A stretch of DNA of 64,000 bases from Phyto melanocephala (Eukaryota > Arthropoda > Insecta > Diptera > Rhinophoridae), in the NCBI GenBank assembly GCA_941918925.1, contig OW799234.1, positions 135,078,895-135,142,894 on the forward strand. The letters are read 5' to 3'. Under the pieces are notes generated by a model. That model had not been told where the DNA came from, searched no databases, and saw nothing but the letters and a program-made list of their open reading frames with translations. The position numbers were made by a program, and so were the translations under genes. Below are positions 34,729-46,180 of this stretch, piece after piece. Numbering within the stretch: position 1 is the stretch's first letter; each line of letters starts with the position of its first letter.

Positions 34729-34868
34729 CAGAGACTCTGGACTTGTCTGCTTCTCTTCTCTCTTTTCTATTCTGTTCTTACTTTTTTATGCAGGTATCAC
34801 AAAGGGATCAATATAATGGACCCAAGTGAGCAGCACAACAGCTGCCTGTTCCACATAACCTAACCTAT
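34729..34868 (+). mobile_element. SINE, copy 4, 5'-truncated (CCTAA-tail type)
   Basis: Begins at CAGAGACTCTGGACTTG, just past the B box. The tRNA-like head is lost. The pyrimidine-rich middle, GGACCCAAGTGAGCAGCACA and the tail ACATAACCTAACCTA follow. It lies in opposite orientation to copy 3, 95 bases away, so a transcript across both could fold back on itself. Confidence 0.85.
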
Positions 34869-35783
34869 CCTTAAAAGTTTAGTACCAATATTTCCGAAAT
34901 AAAAATGTTTGATGTATTCCTATTTAAAACCACTTGACAAAAATTTCAAGGATTAAGAATGATAAATTTTTTAAAGGACGAAAATAGTATTTTTCTTTAT
35001 TCTGCAGATTATTATTCTTTTCATATGGTATTCATGGTACTGTAACATAATATTATATATTACCTTGAAAAAGCAAACATTTTTTTACTTGGTGATCAGT
35101 AAAAATTTATATAAAAAAGACAGAAGATCAGAAGATGAAAAACTGAATTTGTAGTTTAGCCTTATTCGATGAACAATGGGTAAAACGTGCTTTTCGTATT
35201 TAAAAAAATGCAAACACATGGTCAAGTTAAACATTAAAAGCAGCAATAAAGTGCAGTAGATAAGAAAATGTTTTTTCTTTGTATTTTAATTAGCGAACGT
35301 AAAGTAAATTTCCTTGGAAAGAAATGTGACGAATTCTGCTTCATCATTCATTGAAGCTTAAATTGTTTTTCTTTTTAAATGTTTACTTCAAAAAGGTTTG
35401 TTTGCACTATATTTAAAAAAAGATTTTTTTTAGCACAAATAACAGAGTGAAAATATGTTTTATTTAATATAATTTTTTCTTACAAATTAAACAAGTTATC
35501 ATTTTACATGTTCTTGCATTTGCATTGCATTTGTGTATTAGAACACGTTTCGCTCAAAACAAAAACTTATTAAGCAAAAAACGTTTTAAAAGAAATAAAA
35601 CATCGTATCATTATTAAGAAATTTTGAACATAATAAAAAAATCTTAATAACATTTTTAAACTTATACATATTTTAAATGCCCTAAATAATAATGCATCTA
35701 CATAGAATCAATAAGAATTTTAATCATTGTAATTGGGAAAAGGATATTAAATAAAAAAATACTATTTAAGGGGAAAAAATACA
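34869..35783. other. AT-rich stretch, no gene recognised
   Basis: No domain or repeat. If the exon at 35784-35975 is real, this would be its downstream intron. Confidence 0.5.
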
Positions 35784-35975
35784 TCACCCGTCAAATGATG
35801 GCCTCTGTTGATCTTTAATATACTGCTGTTGATCTCTGACGTATTTGCGTTCCGCCAATTTCTTTTGCTCCTCCTTTTGTTCGCGTTGTTCGGCTTGATG
35901 TTGTTGTTGCTGCTGTTGTTTTTTGCGATGTTGGCGGTCTTCGCCTAGGCCATAAAGCCCAGCAACAGCAGCCAT
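35784..35975 (-). CDS. Possible first coding exon of a host gene, unidentified
   Basis: Starts [16 protein letters not shown] at an ATG in good context (AACATGG), followed by a Gln tract ([13 protein letters not shown]) and a charged, probably coiled stretch ([24 protein letters not shown]), and ends PSFDG-stop. Base composition is clearly more GC-rich than its surroundings and Gln codons are mixed CAA/CAG, both signs of selected coding sequence in a fly. The final bases ACGG|GTGATG could be a splice donor, so the stop may not be used and the exon may end at about 35788. I do not recognise the protein. The next exon should lie at lower coordinates. Function unknown. Confidence 0.4.
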   Translation of the reverse strand: MAAVAGLYGLGEDRQHRKKQQQQQQHQAEQREQKEEQKKLAERKYVRDQQQYIKDQQRPSFDG

Positions 35976-37555
35976 GTTACTTCAAAAATACGTAGAACAA
36001 AAATATCACAGCACAATTTTGTGCTTTTTATTTGTTTATATTTGACAAACAAAAACAATCAATAGTTGTTTTAATCATTTTGATAGATGAGCTTAACTAA
36101 CTCTAACGTTGCAAAACGTAGAATAAAATTTAATTAAAGCATTTTTGGTTTAATTTTTTTTTACTAACAGCACCATAAAGGCCTTGCTAGAATAATGCAT
36201 TTGGTTTCGACACTACTTTCGGTTTTTAGCATTTTTTTGTTTAAAACATATATATTACATCTACATATGTATATGTGCTTTTCTTAATTTATATTTATAT
36301 TTCATTCTTTTCGCCATTTTCATTTTTTTTTAATGAGGTTCACATTTTTTCTTTTAACTTCGATTGCCGAAGCATATTTTTTGTTTTTTTTTTGTTTTGA
36401 AATTTAATTACTAAAATAAAATTTCACTTTTATGTGCATATTTCATTTGAGATTCCTTTTGGTTTTTTTTCTTCTTTAAGTTTTTGACACAATATCGTGC
36501 TGTGTTTTGACACAATTCTATTGTGTGGTATTTATTAAATAAAAGCAACAAATTTCTTTACCATTTTCGTATTCATGTGAGTAAATTAATATTTTTATTT
36601 TGTATCTGTGTTGTTATTGTTGCCTTTTCCCCGTATCTCGATGTATTCGTATGCAGTTACAACAATAAAAAATAAATAAATAAATAAATAAAAACATTCT
36701 AAAACCTCTGTCACCCTCTGCCTATCCACACACATGCATTTAAATGACAACAATCACGAGATTTACACATACACGAATACACACAAATATAAATACTATG
36801 GTCTCGTGTTTTGCTTTTGCTTTTGTTTTATTTTGTTTTTTATTTATTTTGATTTTGTTTTTGCTGCCATTAACCGGATGTCACTTAATATGCAAAGTTA
36901 TGACATCTTTTTGTAAATACCGTGCGCCACCTACACAAAATATACACACACAAATTTACCGACACTCTATTGTACTTAATACTCGTTCTTATGGTACTTA
37001 TTGTTTACTTATGTATATGTACATTGTTGCTTTTGTTGCTTATTGTTTAACCCAAAACATTTTTAAAAGGCATTTCAAGTGATTTCCCACTTAAATCCGT
37101 TTAACCACCCAAGAGCACAAGATCATGTCTTACATTTTTTACGGACTTAAAACTGTGACACAGTCAAATGCAAAATTGTACTAATTGTAATCTTCACAAT
37201 TTCTTAAAATCTTTTGATCACAGAGTATTTAAATTAATAGAAGAACAGAAGTAGTACAAGCGTAGAAAGCGTAGGTAAGACAATAAAGGGAATAAATTTA
37301 TTATAGGTCTAAACTAAAAGCCGGAAAGTCATTATTTGAAGGTAAGGATAGGCTTGTTAGAAATATTCAATCACTTGTCTTTGTAATTGTTGTTAAAAAA
37401 AAGTAAAAGCAAATATCAATTGTTATTATTGATTAATGAAATGAAAAAATTTGACAACAACAAATTATATAAAAAGCTATACCTACATACATGAACATAA
37501 ACATACAAACATATATTTTGTATTTATACTTTCTCGATGTTGTTATCGATAGTAT
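35976..37555. other. AT-rich stretch, no gene recognised
   Basis: May hold the 5' UTR or promoter of the exon before it, but no TATA/initiator pair at plausible spacing could be supported. It contains an (AAAT)n run. The frames at 36734-37082 are low-complexity. Confidence 0.5.
36666..36693. repeat. (AAAT)n microsatellite
   Basis: Six tetranucleotide units following an A-run. Confidence 0.85.
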
Positions 37556-37557
37556 TA

Positions 37558-38591
37558 AAGAGTGAGTCAACAAAAAAAATGATACACCCTATGGTTCAAC
37601 AAATTAATATTTTTTGAATGTCATTAGCTTTTAAAAATGTGTCAGAAATTATCTTTTTTAAGTCATTAATTTTCAACTGTTATTTCGGACAAGATGAAGA
37701 GCAAGAAAACCGAAAAAGATTTAAAATTTTATTCTCACATTAAACAGTACAAGGAAGATTTGAACATTGAAAGGAAATCTGGATCAGGAAAAAAGGACTA
37801 ACAGATATCGGTAAGGCGAAAAAAATTGAACAACACTTTCGACGAACACCGAACTCCTCTATCAGAAAAGGAGCCCGTACAGTTAAATGGTCAAGGCCAA
37901 AATTGATACCGGGATGAAGTTGCAAAAAGTTCACGATCGCAATACGGTAAAGAAGTAGGAAGAATAAGAACGACCAAAAAAAATTAGGTCAGATTTTATA
38001 AAACAACACCTGATGTGTAGTAAGTGATAAAACTTATGTACTGGCAGACTTTTCACAACTTTCGGATCAAAATTTGGATATGGCTAATGGACAAAGAATG
38101 TTGAAAAACAATACCGGACAAAAAACAAACAAAATTCCATAAGATGTTCCTTATGTGGCAAGGCATTTGCAGTTGTGGTAAAAGAGTCTAATCAATTTTG
38201 ACATCACGCACCATAAACACCAAAATATATATTACGACTTTTAGTATTCCTAAAAAACACATATTTCTAGCCCAATTCAGCATTATGCCACAAAAAAGGC
38301 CCTTGAGTGGTAATTAAGCAATAACGTCAATTTTAAGGGAAAGAGAGAGGCAAAACCGCCCAACTGTACACAAATTTGGCCTATGGGAAGGTATTGGGCT
38401 CTTGTATGAACAGAATTAAAAAACAAATAAACCGTATCCCAGGCCATGTCCGCTTAAGTGGACCACCTCGTCAAAAAAGTTAACGGAAGCAATAATGGGA
38501 CAATTTCCCATTATACTGAGTGACATAGCAATATTTTAACGATTAATGAATTTGTACAGTAATAAATAAATTCTTTTTCTGGCTCACTCTT
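37558..38591 (+). pseudogene. Tc1/mariner-superfamily relic, DD37E type
   Basis: The left end is TA then AAGAGTGAGTCA; the right end, on the other strand, is AAGAGTGAGCCA. Between them, in broken frames, come KFYSHIKQYKED and SGSGKKD (N-terminal part), TYVLADFSQLSDQN (first catalytic Asp region) and KKTNKIP-like basic sequence, then PNSALCHKK (second Asp position, now mutated to Asn) and GRYWALV (end of the third acidic motif, itself altered to MGRYW). In relatives the last two acidic residues are 37 apart with a final Glu. Many stops. The element is old and dead but nearly full length (1034 bp). Confidence 0.65.
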
Positions 38592-38593
38592 AA

Positions 38594-39217
38594 GTAAGCC
38601 AATTCAAATAAAAAAAAAAAATTAGAAAATATATAATAATTGCAGGTAAAAATGTAAAACTTAAAAATCGAAAAAAAACACACAAAATTTTCAAGGGTCT
38701 GTACATAAAACAATAAAATAGTTTCTAATTTAGTATACATATTTGGTCGAATAAAAATTTGTTGAACTTTAGCTTGTCAGAATTGTTTTTGAACAAAACT
38801 CAACAACCTTTTTTTTATTGTTTTCAATTTCTAACGAAATCTAACAAATTGAGTAACGATGAATAAGTTGACATTTTCATCTAAATATGTTTTTAGAATA
38901 CAACTTTGTGTTTTGTTTTGTTAAATTAAAAATAGAAATATTTTTTTTTGTATATTTTTTTTAATGTCTGCTGAATTCTTCTTTTATTGCGATAAAGGAA
39001 ATAAAATTAAAATGTTGTAATATCATATTTATATGTAATTATGCAGGTATTTATATGCCTGGATGTGGCGGCCATATAACCTGTGCGAACGTTAGTGCTC
39101 CTATGGCATCAAATGACAATGTGGAAAAGTTGGTTTTTTGGTTTTGAGCAAATGCGTTTAAATGTGCTTATGCATTTGACAGCATAATTATATTATAGTT
39201 CTGAAATATAATATCAA
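38594..39217. other. AT-rich stretch, no gene recognised
   Basis: Nothing supported between the DD37E relic and the hAT element. Confidence 0.6.
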
Positions 39218-39225
39218 GTCTTAAC

Positions 39226-40808
39226 CAGTGATGGGAAATGAGATTTTCATTTCGGTATCAAAAAATTTTTCTGAGAGTACTTTTTAACCTCAAGGGTAAC
39301 AAATCGTTATTTTTTTTTTAAATTTTCATTAAAGAGTAAAAAAATCTTTATGAAAACAAAAAGTTAACAAAAACCATAAATCAATACATAAAAAGTTAAT
39401 TTTACCTATAAACAAAACATTTTTTAAATTTATTTTGTACTTTTTAAGGTATATCACTTTAAACTGAAATAGCCCCTAGATAAATAGCGCCAATTGAACA
39501 GGAACATAAGTAAATAATTATAATACGTGATCAAAAGTAATAAAGTTTACAGCAACTACAATTTATTTGACATTATTTTATTAGATATATCTATACATAT
39601 ATGTCAAAGTTATAACAACAGGAGTCTTTAGATTTCAATAAATTTTTGGTCTGAATGAGACTTGATACGGTATCAACATTAAGCCTATTTCTTTGTTTGG
39701 TTTTTATTAGATTTTGATACGAAAAAATCCTCTCTACATTTGCAGAGGAGTGAGGAATAGATAAAATTCCATTTGCAATTTTCGAAATGTCGGAAAACAT
39801 ATATTCGCCCAAAGAGTTTTTAATTTAAGCCACTTTAGACCAAAAACTACAAATATTTTCATCTAACAAAGGCTTAAGCTCTTCAACATCCGCCAAACCC
39901 TGTACTGAGAGTTTATATTTTCAAAATTTTGCCTTTCATTTAGAAACATTTTTAACAGAAGTGGTACAATATTATTAGTTCTACCAGACAAAACGTTTAA
40001 TAGAATAAAAGAACTTATGATCTTTAAAACGTATTGAAGAAATAAAAAGGTCATTTTGAATACTTGATCAAAAACTCCGGATCTTATAAATTCGATCCTT
40101 TCATTTCTTGAATCCCTTTCATAATCGTTTAACTTAAAATAGTACCTCAACGGCTCCCATTGCCCCAAAATTCTATTAACTACTTCCTCCCGTGAAAGCC
40201 ACCTGGTTGCTGCACCGAAATACTCTTGGAATGTTGTGAACTCCTCCCTTCTACTTGAGCTATTGCAAAAATGGAAATTTGTCTTTAAACTTTGCTTGCA
40301 CACCATTCAAGGGGCCCATCATGACCGCACAGTTGTCGGTTGTAATACCGATTATATTATTTAAAGGTATATTGCATAGCTCTAAAAATTTCAAAGTACT
40401 TTGAAATATGTCACTTGATGAGCTGACATCTATTTTAATTAAACCTAAAAATCGATCACGACACTGTCCATTAAAAGTTCTAATAACAATCACCAAGTTT
40501 TAGTTGATGCTTATATCAGTGCTCTCATCAAGCACTATCGAAAAATAATTCATTTTACAAAAATCAGAAATACCAGTAATATTTTATGTTAAACAAAATA
40601 AGAAGACATAATAAGAACTAGAGTTGCCATTTTCATAAACTACAAGTGATGAAGGGGAAATGCTAAAACAGATGAATTTAAAAAATCAATGGTTTTAAAT
40701 TTTAGACGTATCACTGAGAGTATCAAATGTTACAGAGGAGTAACACGGTATTTTTTCAAATGAAATAGTATCAAAAAAAGCACGATCGTAACAACTTTTC
40801 CATCACTG
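39226..40808 (-). mobile_element. hAT element, 1583 bp, internally deleted
   Basis: Ends CAGTGATGGGAAA and TTTTCCATCACTG are inverted, and the 8-bp target duplication GTCTTAAC (39218-39225, 40809-40816) is perfect. This is the hAT signature. Subterminal regions on both sides share GGTATC/GATACT- and GAGAGTA-type motifs. The coding region on the minus strand is truncated and frameshifted, so the copy cannot move by itself. It could still be mobilised if its ends are recognised by an active relative. Confidence 0.9.
39591..40556 (-). pseudogene. hAT transposase, C-terminal half, broken
   Basis: Starting near 40556: FSIVLDESTD (first catalytic Asp of hAT), an in-frame TAA, then VIRTFNGQCRDRFLG and GITTDNCAVMMG (second Asp), then a frame change to FGAATRWLSREEVVNRILGQ (the conserved TRWLS block next to the insertion domain), and after a further frame change SDISKIANGILSIPHSSANV, ERIFS, the dimerisation domain at the C terminus (39812-39591). 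The order and spacing match hAT transposases of the zinc-finger/ZMYM-like group. The BED zinc finger and N-terminal half are missing. Inactive. Confidence 0.85.
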
Positions 40809-40816
40809 GTCTTAAC

Positions 40817-41159
40817 ACAATTATTATGCGGTAAATCTGTCTAAATAAATAAAAACTAAATGATGACCGTTGCAGAGCGCCGCATATCCAAAGAACCGCA
40901 ATACCTAAAGTCTGAAAAATTCGTGTGGAGCATTATAATAATAACTTGCATAGTTAAGTTAAAAATGGGATTAAAAAATAAAAGTAGGCCTAGAAGCCTC
41001 AATAAAAAACATTTATTACATGCCTATTAAACTATTACATCCATAATCTTAAATCTTTTGAAACTAGGAGAGATATAAGCACCAAAATACAACTGCTTCG
41101 GAGTTTTTCCTAAAATTTATAAATTAAAGTTGATTTTTTCACTTTATACACTTTCGAGA
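40817..41159. other. AT-rich stretch, no gene recognised
   Basis: Nothing supported. Confidence 0.6.
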
Positions 41160-41470
41160 AAGCCAATATGGATATCGAATGAAAGAACTTGGCCAGTATA
41201 ATACAGTTAACTATTAAGAGAGTGGAAAATCCAAGATGGCGTCTGAAACAAAATAACGGAATTCTTTTCTAAACGCCATCAAAATAAGTATCAAATGAAA
41301 GGGCTTGACTAGTAGAATACAGTTAACTATTTATAAATACAAAATCAAATATGGGTTCGAAAATCAAAGAAGAAAATGACATATAATATGAAATCTGATA
41401 TCTAGAATAAGTTACATTGTTATCCTTATACCCATGTACAGATTCGGCACAGAGCTCTTAATTGTTTTTT
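41160..41470 (+). mobile_element. HINE fragment, second subfamily, 5'-truncated
   Basis: Two approximate 117-bp blocks (GAATGAAAGAACTTGGCCAG near 41175; AAATGAAAGGGCTTGACTAG near 41293) with CCAAGATGGCGTC between, and a decayed terminus CAGATTCGGCACAGAGCTCTTA followed by ATTGTTTT. It matches 26196-26852 in order and spacing. The 5' TATACCC end is absent. Confidence 0.6.
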
Positions 41471-42433
41471 AAAAAAATATATTAATATTGACTTTTCAAA
41501 TACTTGAGATTTATAAAGAATGATCCATGTGCTACGTTTTTCATGTTCAATTGAATAACGCACACATTTGTTAAATAAACTTCTTTCATAATTGAATTAT
41601 AATTTTCCAATTAAGTGATTACTTATACCATTTTCCATAACCATAAACCACACTTGCAACCAGAATATGTATTTTTATTTTGCTGATTGTAGTCATAATC
41701 AATGCAAACTTTGTTGTCATTTCGAGTACATTCACTTTGAAACGATAGACACAACACGTTCTCCTTTACATAGAAACACCAGTAAAGACCGGCTGACAAC
41801 GCGACATTCATGCGTACATACACATAAGTCTTGTTAATTACAATCAGTAACACTGCTATTTCTATCTAAATAACACTTCTCTTTACTTGACTTGAGCTAT
41901 TTGATACATAGACATACATACATACATTTTTACATACATATTGTACATATTTTAGAACATAAAAAAGTATTTGTGTCCTTTTATAGTTTAATACAAAACA
42001 TGCACTCATAGGAACAAACATACACACTACAATATCACAGTTAATTTAACCTGGATTCAATGCATAGACGATGTGTATGTTTGAACCGAACCTTTTTTTG
42101 TTATAAATAGAAAAGAATTGCTGAAAAGCAAAAGGAAACTGACTCAACAACATGTTAAATATGCGAACAAAAAAGAAATAAAGACGTAATGTTTCACTTT
42201 CTATTGTTTTACAAATTAAACTCAATTTAATAGTAATTTGTATGCGTTTGCGTTTTGGTCATTATTATAACAATTAATTTTGTTTGCTTAACGCTGAATC
42301 GTAATGTAATGCTTAATAACTAACATTTGTTTGTTTTGTTTTTTTTTTTGAGTTGAAAAAACAAAATAGTTGTTGTAATCACAAGAAGTAATAATAGTAA
42401 TAATGTCATTAGCAGCCAAAAATTTTAAAATGA
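41471..42433. other. AT-rich stretch, no gene recognised
   Basis: Contains a 76-codon minus-strand frame (41623-41853) with several Cys residues but no recognisable pattern; not called. Confidence 0.5.
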
Positions 42434-42441
42434 GTTAAAAC

Positions 42442-43960
42442 CAGAGTACGAAAACAAACAAAAGGAAACGTTTCCAATAGTTTTGTTTCGATCAATTCAG
42501 AGAGGGAAAACAAAACGAAACAAAGCCCAGGATAACGGTACATGCATTTTGTTTTGTATTGTTTTGTACTATGAGTGCAAACAAAACCAGAATCGAAAAG
42601 TACTCAGCTTCAATATGTAACATGCAAAACAATACAGTACAATACTTTCTGCAAACGTTTCAAAACGTTTGCTGATTGATTTGCTCTTTACCCCCCGACC
42701 ACACGAGCGATTTAATATGTCTTAATATAAGCAATAAAGCCGGCAGAATAACGGCAGCAAATTGCCAAAGTTCAAGCTTATATCTATAGGTGGTGAACAC
42801 GTAAATATCTTAAAACATTAATTAAAAAATTTCCTGTTGATTGACCTATTATATAAAATTTTATAAAAAAAATATACGAAAATAAAATTCACCAAAGCAC
42901 TAGATTAAAACGATTATTTTGCCTATATATTTAAATATAATTAAAAAACTTAAATTTTTTTATAATAACCATGTTAATTTTAATATTTTGTTTTCTTTTT
43001 TTTCTGCGACGTTCTCTTATACATTAGTGTTGTTGTTACATTTTATTTGTTTGCAATTGAATTTGACAGCTTGTGTTAAAAGATTATTGCTCAGCAATGT
43101 ATTATATTATTTATTGCTAAATATGTGTTCTAATATATATTCATGCGGTCCACACGTTAATAGCTTGTGTTGGCAATAGAATTTGACAGTTGCTGTGGCA
43201 ATAATTGCTAAACATATTGCTCGTGTGGTCGGAGGGTTACATGAAAAAATCTCATGTTTATTGCTGCTTGTTGTTTGGGAATTCTTTAACATTTTACCTA
43301 CCTACATTAATTTTATGATCCTAATAACGATATGAAGTCACTGACTATAGTTTGCGAATTGGCAATGGTGCATTGTTATTATGATTGTTTTAATATTTTT
43401 GTTCCCCAAACGTTTGCAAACGTTTCATTCTTGTTTCGTGCTCAAACGAAACATACCGTCAAAGCAAAGCCAAAGAACCAGAGTACGAAAACAAACAAAA
43501 GGAAACGTTTCCAATAGTTTTGTTTCGATCATTTCAGAGAGGGAAAACAAAACGAAACAAAACCCAGGATAACGGTACATGCATTTTGTTTTGTATTGTT
43601 TTGTACTATGAGTGCAAACAAAACCAGAATCGAAAAGTACTCAGCTTCAATATGTAACATGCAAAACAATACAATACAATACTTTCTGCAAACGTTTCAA
43701 AACGTTTACTGATTGATTTGCTCTTTACATGAAAAAATCTACATATTTATTGCTGCTTGTTGTTTGGGATTTTTTTAACATTTTACCTACATTAATTTTA
43801 TGATCCTAATAACGATATGAAGTCACTGACTATAGTTTGCGAATTGGCAATGGTGCATTGTTATTATGATTGTTATAATATTTTTGTTCTGCAAACGTTT
43901 GCAAACGTTTCATTCTTGTTTCGTACTCAAACGAAACATACCGTCAAAGCAATGCCAAAG
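42442..43960. repeat. Tandem pair of a ~489-bp unit, first copy interrupted
   Basis: The first unit starts at 42442, the second at about 43480 (both CCAGAGTACGAAAACAAACA-type starts). Shared landmarks: GGAAACGTTTCCAATAG, CAGGATAACGGTACATGC, GAAAAGTACTCAGCTTC, GAAGTCACTGACTATAG, GCAAACGTTTGC. The first copy holds the 546-bp MITE at 42691-43236; removing it gives the same length as the second. Confidence 0.85.
42691..43236. mobile_element. PIF/Harbinger-like MITE
   Basis: The ends CCCCCCGACCACACGAGC and, reversed, CCCTCCGACCACACGAGC match at 17 of 18 positions. The 3-bp target duplication is TTA (42688-42690, 43237-43239). The second tandem unit near 43726 reads GCTCTTTACATGAAA without the insert, so the boundaries and the TTA duplication are proven from within the window. 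A TTA/TAA duplication is the Harbinger preference. No transposase frame. The interior repeats ATTTGACAG and GCAATA motifs. Confidence 0.85.
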
Positions 43961-44265
43961 AACAAAACCCGAATTGTTTTGTTTATGGTCTTTTGCATTG
44001 AAAAGTTTGTGGTTTTGTTTTGCTCGCAAACAAAACGATTCATGAAAATTGAAAAGTTTCTGACTTAGATGATTTGTACCGTTTTTCGTTTCGTTTGTTT
44101 TCGTTCACTGCAAAGAACAAAACCCGAATTGTTTTGTTTATGCTCTTTTGCATTGAAAAGTTTGTGGTTTTGTTTTGCTCGCAAACAAAACGATTCATGA
44201 AAATTGAAAAGTTTCTGACTTAGATGATTTGTACCGTGTTTCGTTTCGTTTATTTTCGTTCACTG
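43961..44265. repeat. Two tandem copies of a ~155-bp unit
   Basis: AACAAAACCCGAATTGTTTT begins at 43961 and again at 44116. Each copy ends with a hAT-type terminus (TTTTCGTTCACTG at about 44098-44110 and 44253-44265), so the terminal repeat itself is duplicated. Confidence 0.85.
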
Positions 44266-44273
44266 GTTAAAAG

Positions 44274-45546
44274 TATTGTACTGTTGTGGGGTAAAATTTT
44301 TAGGATTTTTAAGATTTTGGAAAATAGGGCTTTTAGGAAACCTTGTTAAATAATCTTGAAATAGTCACTAAAAAGTAGGAAAGAAATGTGTGTACTTCTT
44401 CGATTTCTTTATTTTTTTAGCCAATATTTTAGCGAAATTTCAATTATTTGACTTCACCATTATTGAATCAGCTCTGCTTGGAAATCAAACTACGTATTCG
44501 GTGATTGTTCATAGCTTTGTCTAAAAGCTGTGGCGCTATTTGCAACCATTTTTCGCTGTATAAGCGAGTCATTGATATATGGCTCAAAAAAAGTTTGGCA
44601 ACAGCTTACATTTAGCACACCTAAAAAGTTTTTCTTTAAGTATTATTTGTTATCAACAATTGTTAAATTGTTTACTGCAGCATACTTCATACAACACCAA
44701 CTATGAAGTTGCCGTTTTAAAAGCCAAACTGGCGTAATTACACCAGGACAACTTTCGGTTTGTTTTTAATCGATTTTGGATCGTTTTTGAATCTTTGTTA
44801 GAATCCTTTGCTGACTAATGGCCATCCGGTTAATCATCCACTTTTTTACTCATTAACTGATTTTTTCATGGAATTGAATAAAATTCAACGTGGCCGAAGA
44901 ATAAATAAATAAAAAATAAATTTTTTTACTTTTAATCAAATAGGAAAACCTGTTGGGTTTTTGAATACCCATTTCCTACACAGACAAAACAGTATCGATT
45001 GTGACTACCAGAGTTTTTACCAATCACATAGTTAAGTTGTGATTGTAGAATTTCATGGTTGTATCTACAGAACAAGACGACAAGAGAAAAGTTCGATTGT
45101 AAGAACTGAACCATATGATCGGCAATGAATTTGATTACCTGATCTCTGCGTATATCTAACGTGAGTGAAGAGGTAATCTTTTTGCGCTCCTATTAACTTC
45201 TACGGACACTTAAGTAAATTTTATAAAATTTCGTGAACATCTTGCAAGTAGACATTAAGAGGGTAGTTATTATGAAACCTCATATAAACCTCATTATTGT
45301 GTTCCGTTACGTAACGGATATTTGCGTGTATACATGAGGTCCGTCAGTAACTTAAACATGCTTTGCTGATTAAATACTATTCTGCTGCTCAACTTTAAAA
45401 TACAGTGTTGACACTGAAAAAATTCACTAATTTCGGTTTTAATAAGTTGAACTAAAGAACAAACGATAAAATAAATTAAAGCCGCGAGATTGCACTGAAG
45501 CTTAAAAATAAAATGGAATTGATTTCATAATATTTTACAGTTACTG
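44274..45546. other. AT-rich stretch, no gene recognised
   Basis: No domain-bearing frame. It may hold very old transposon debris, but nothing can be named. Confidence 0.5.
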
Positions 45547-46180
45547 TTTTTATACCCGCCACCAAAAAAATGGTGGGGGTATATTCATTTTGTCATTCCG
45601 TTTGTAACACATCGAAATATCCATTTTAGACCCCATAAAGTATATATATTCTGAATCAGGGTTTGATTTGATGACGATCTAGCTATGTCCGTCCGTCTGT
45701 CCGTCTGTCCGTCTGTCCGTCTGTTGAAAGCACGATAGAGGTCGCACCGAAAAAGCTAGGGGGCTCAAATTTTGCCAGAATCTTTCTTATAAACAAGGTT
45801 TGTTTGGTATTGAAAATGGGCTAAATCGGAATATTAGGAAGAGAGTTATAGCTCGAAAAGCAAGAGTAGGTCGAAAAAACCATGTCCTTCAAACATCGAA
45901 TAAAATGGAATTGTGTCTAAACGCATTAACGTAGACTCATGAAACTTCGAATATATATTTCCTGAGTAAAAACAATATTTTTTCCCGAAAATTATCTAAA
46001 TCTATGCATTAGGAGAGGAGTTATCGATCAAAATGTACGAAAATTTATACCGCACAGTGTATTTTTCGGTATATTTAAAAACAAAAACGTCATAAAAGCA
46101 ACAAAATTGGATGTACGACTCTGAAATTTTGCACACTTTGCTTATTGGTGAGGCGCTTTTTTGTAACGGAAAATCAATGT

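Larger units (their letters stand above)
42442..44265. mobile_element. hAT-like composite MITE with tandem internal units
   Basis: The ends CAGAGTACGAAAACAAAC (42442) and, reversed, CAGTGAACGAAAATAAAC (ending 44265) are inverted repeats. They are flanked by GTTAAAAC/GTTAAAAG (42434-42441, 44266-44273), a nearly perfect 8-bp target duplication as in hAT elements. The interior is a tandem structure of a 489-bp unit (twice) and a 155-bp unit (twice), with no transposase. The sequence is full of GTTTTGTTT/AAACAAAAC and CAAACGTTTGC motifs, which may be transposase-binding sites; that is inference. Confidence 0.7.

Noticed and set aside
41623..41853. 76-codon frame with several Cys residues, like a small secreted peptide
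   Set aside because: The Cys spacing matches no pattern I know, and there is no clear signal peptide or promoter.
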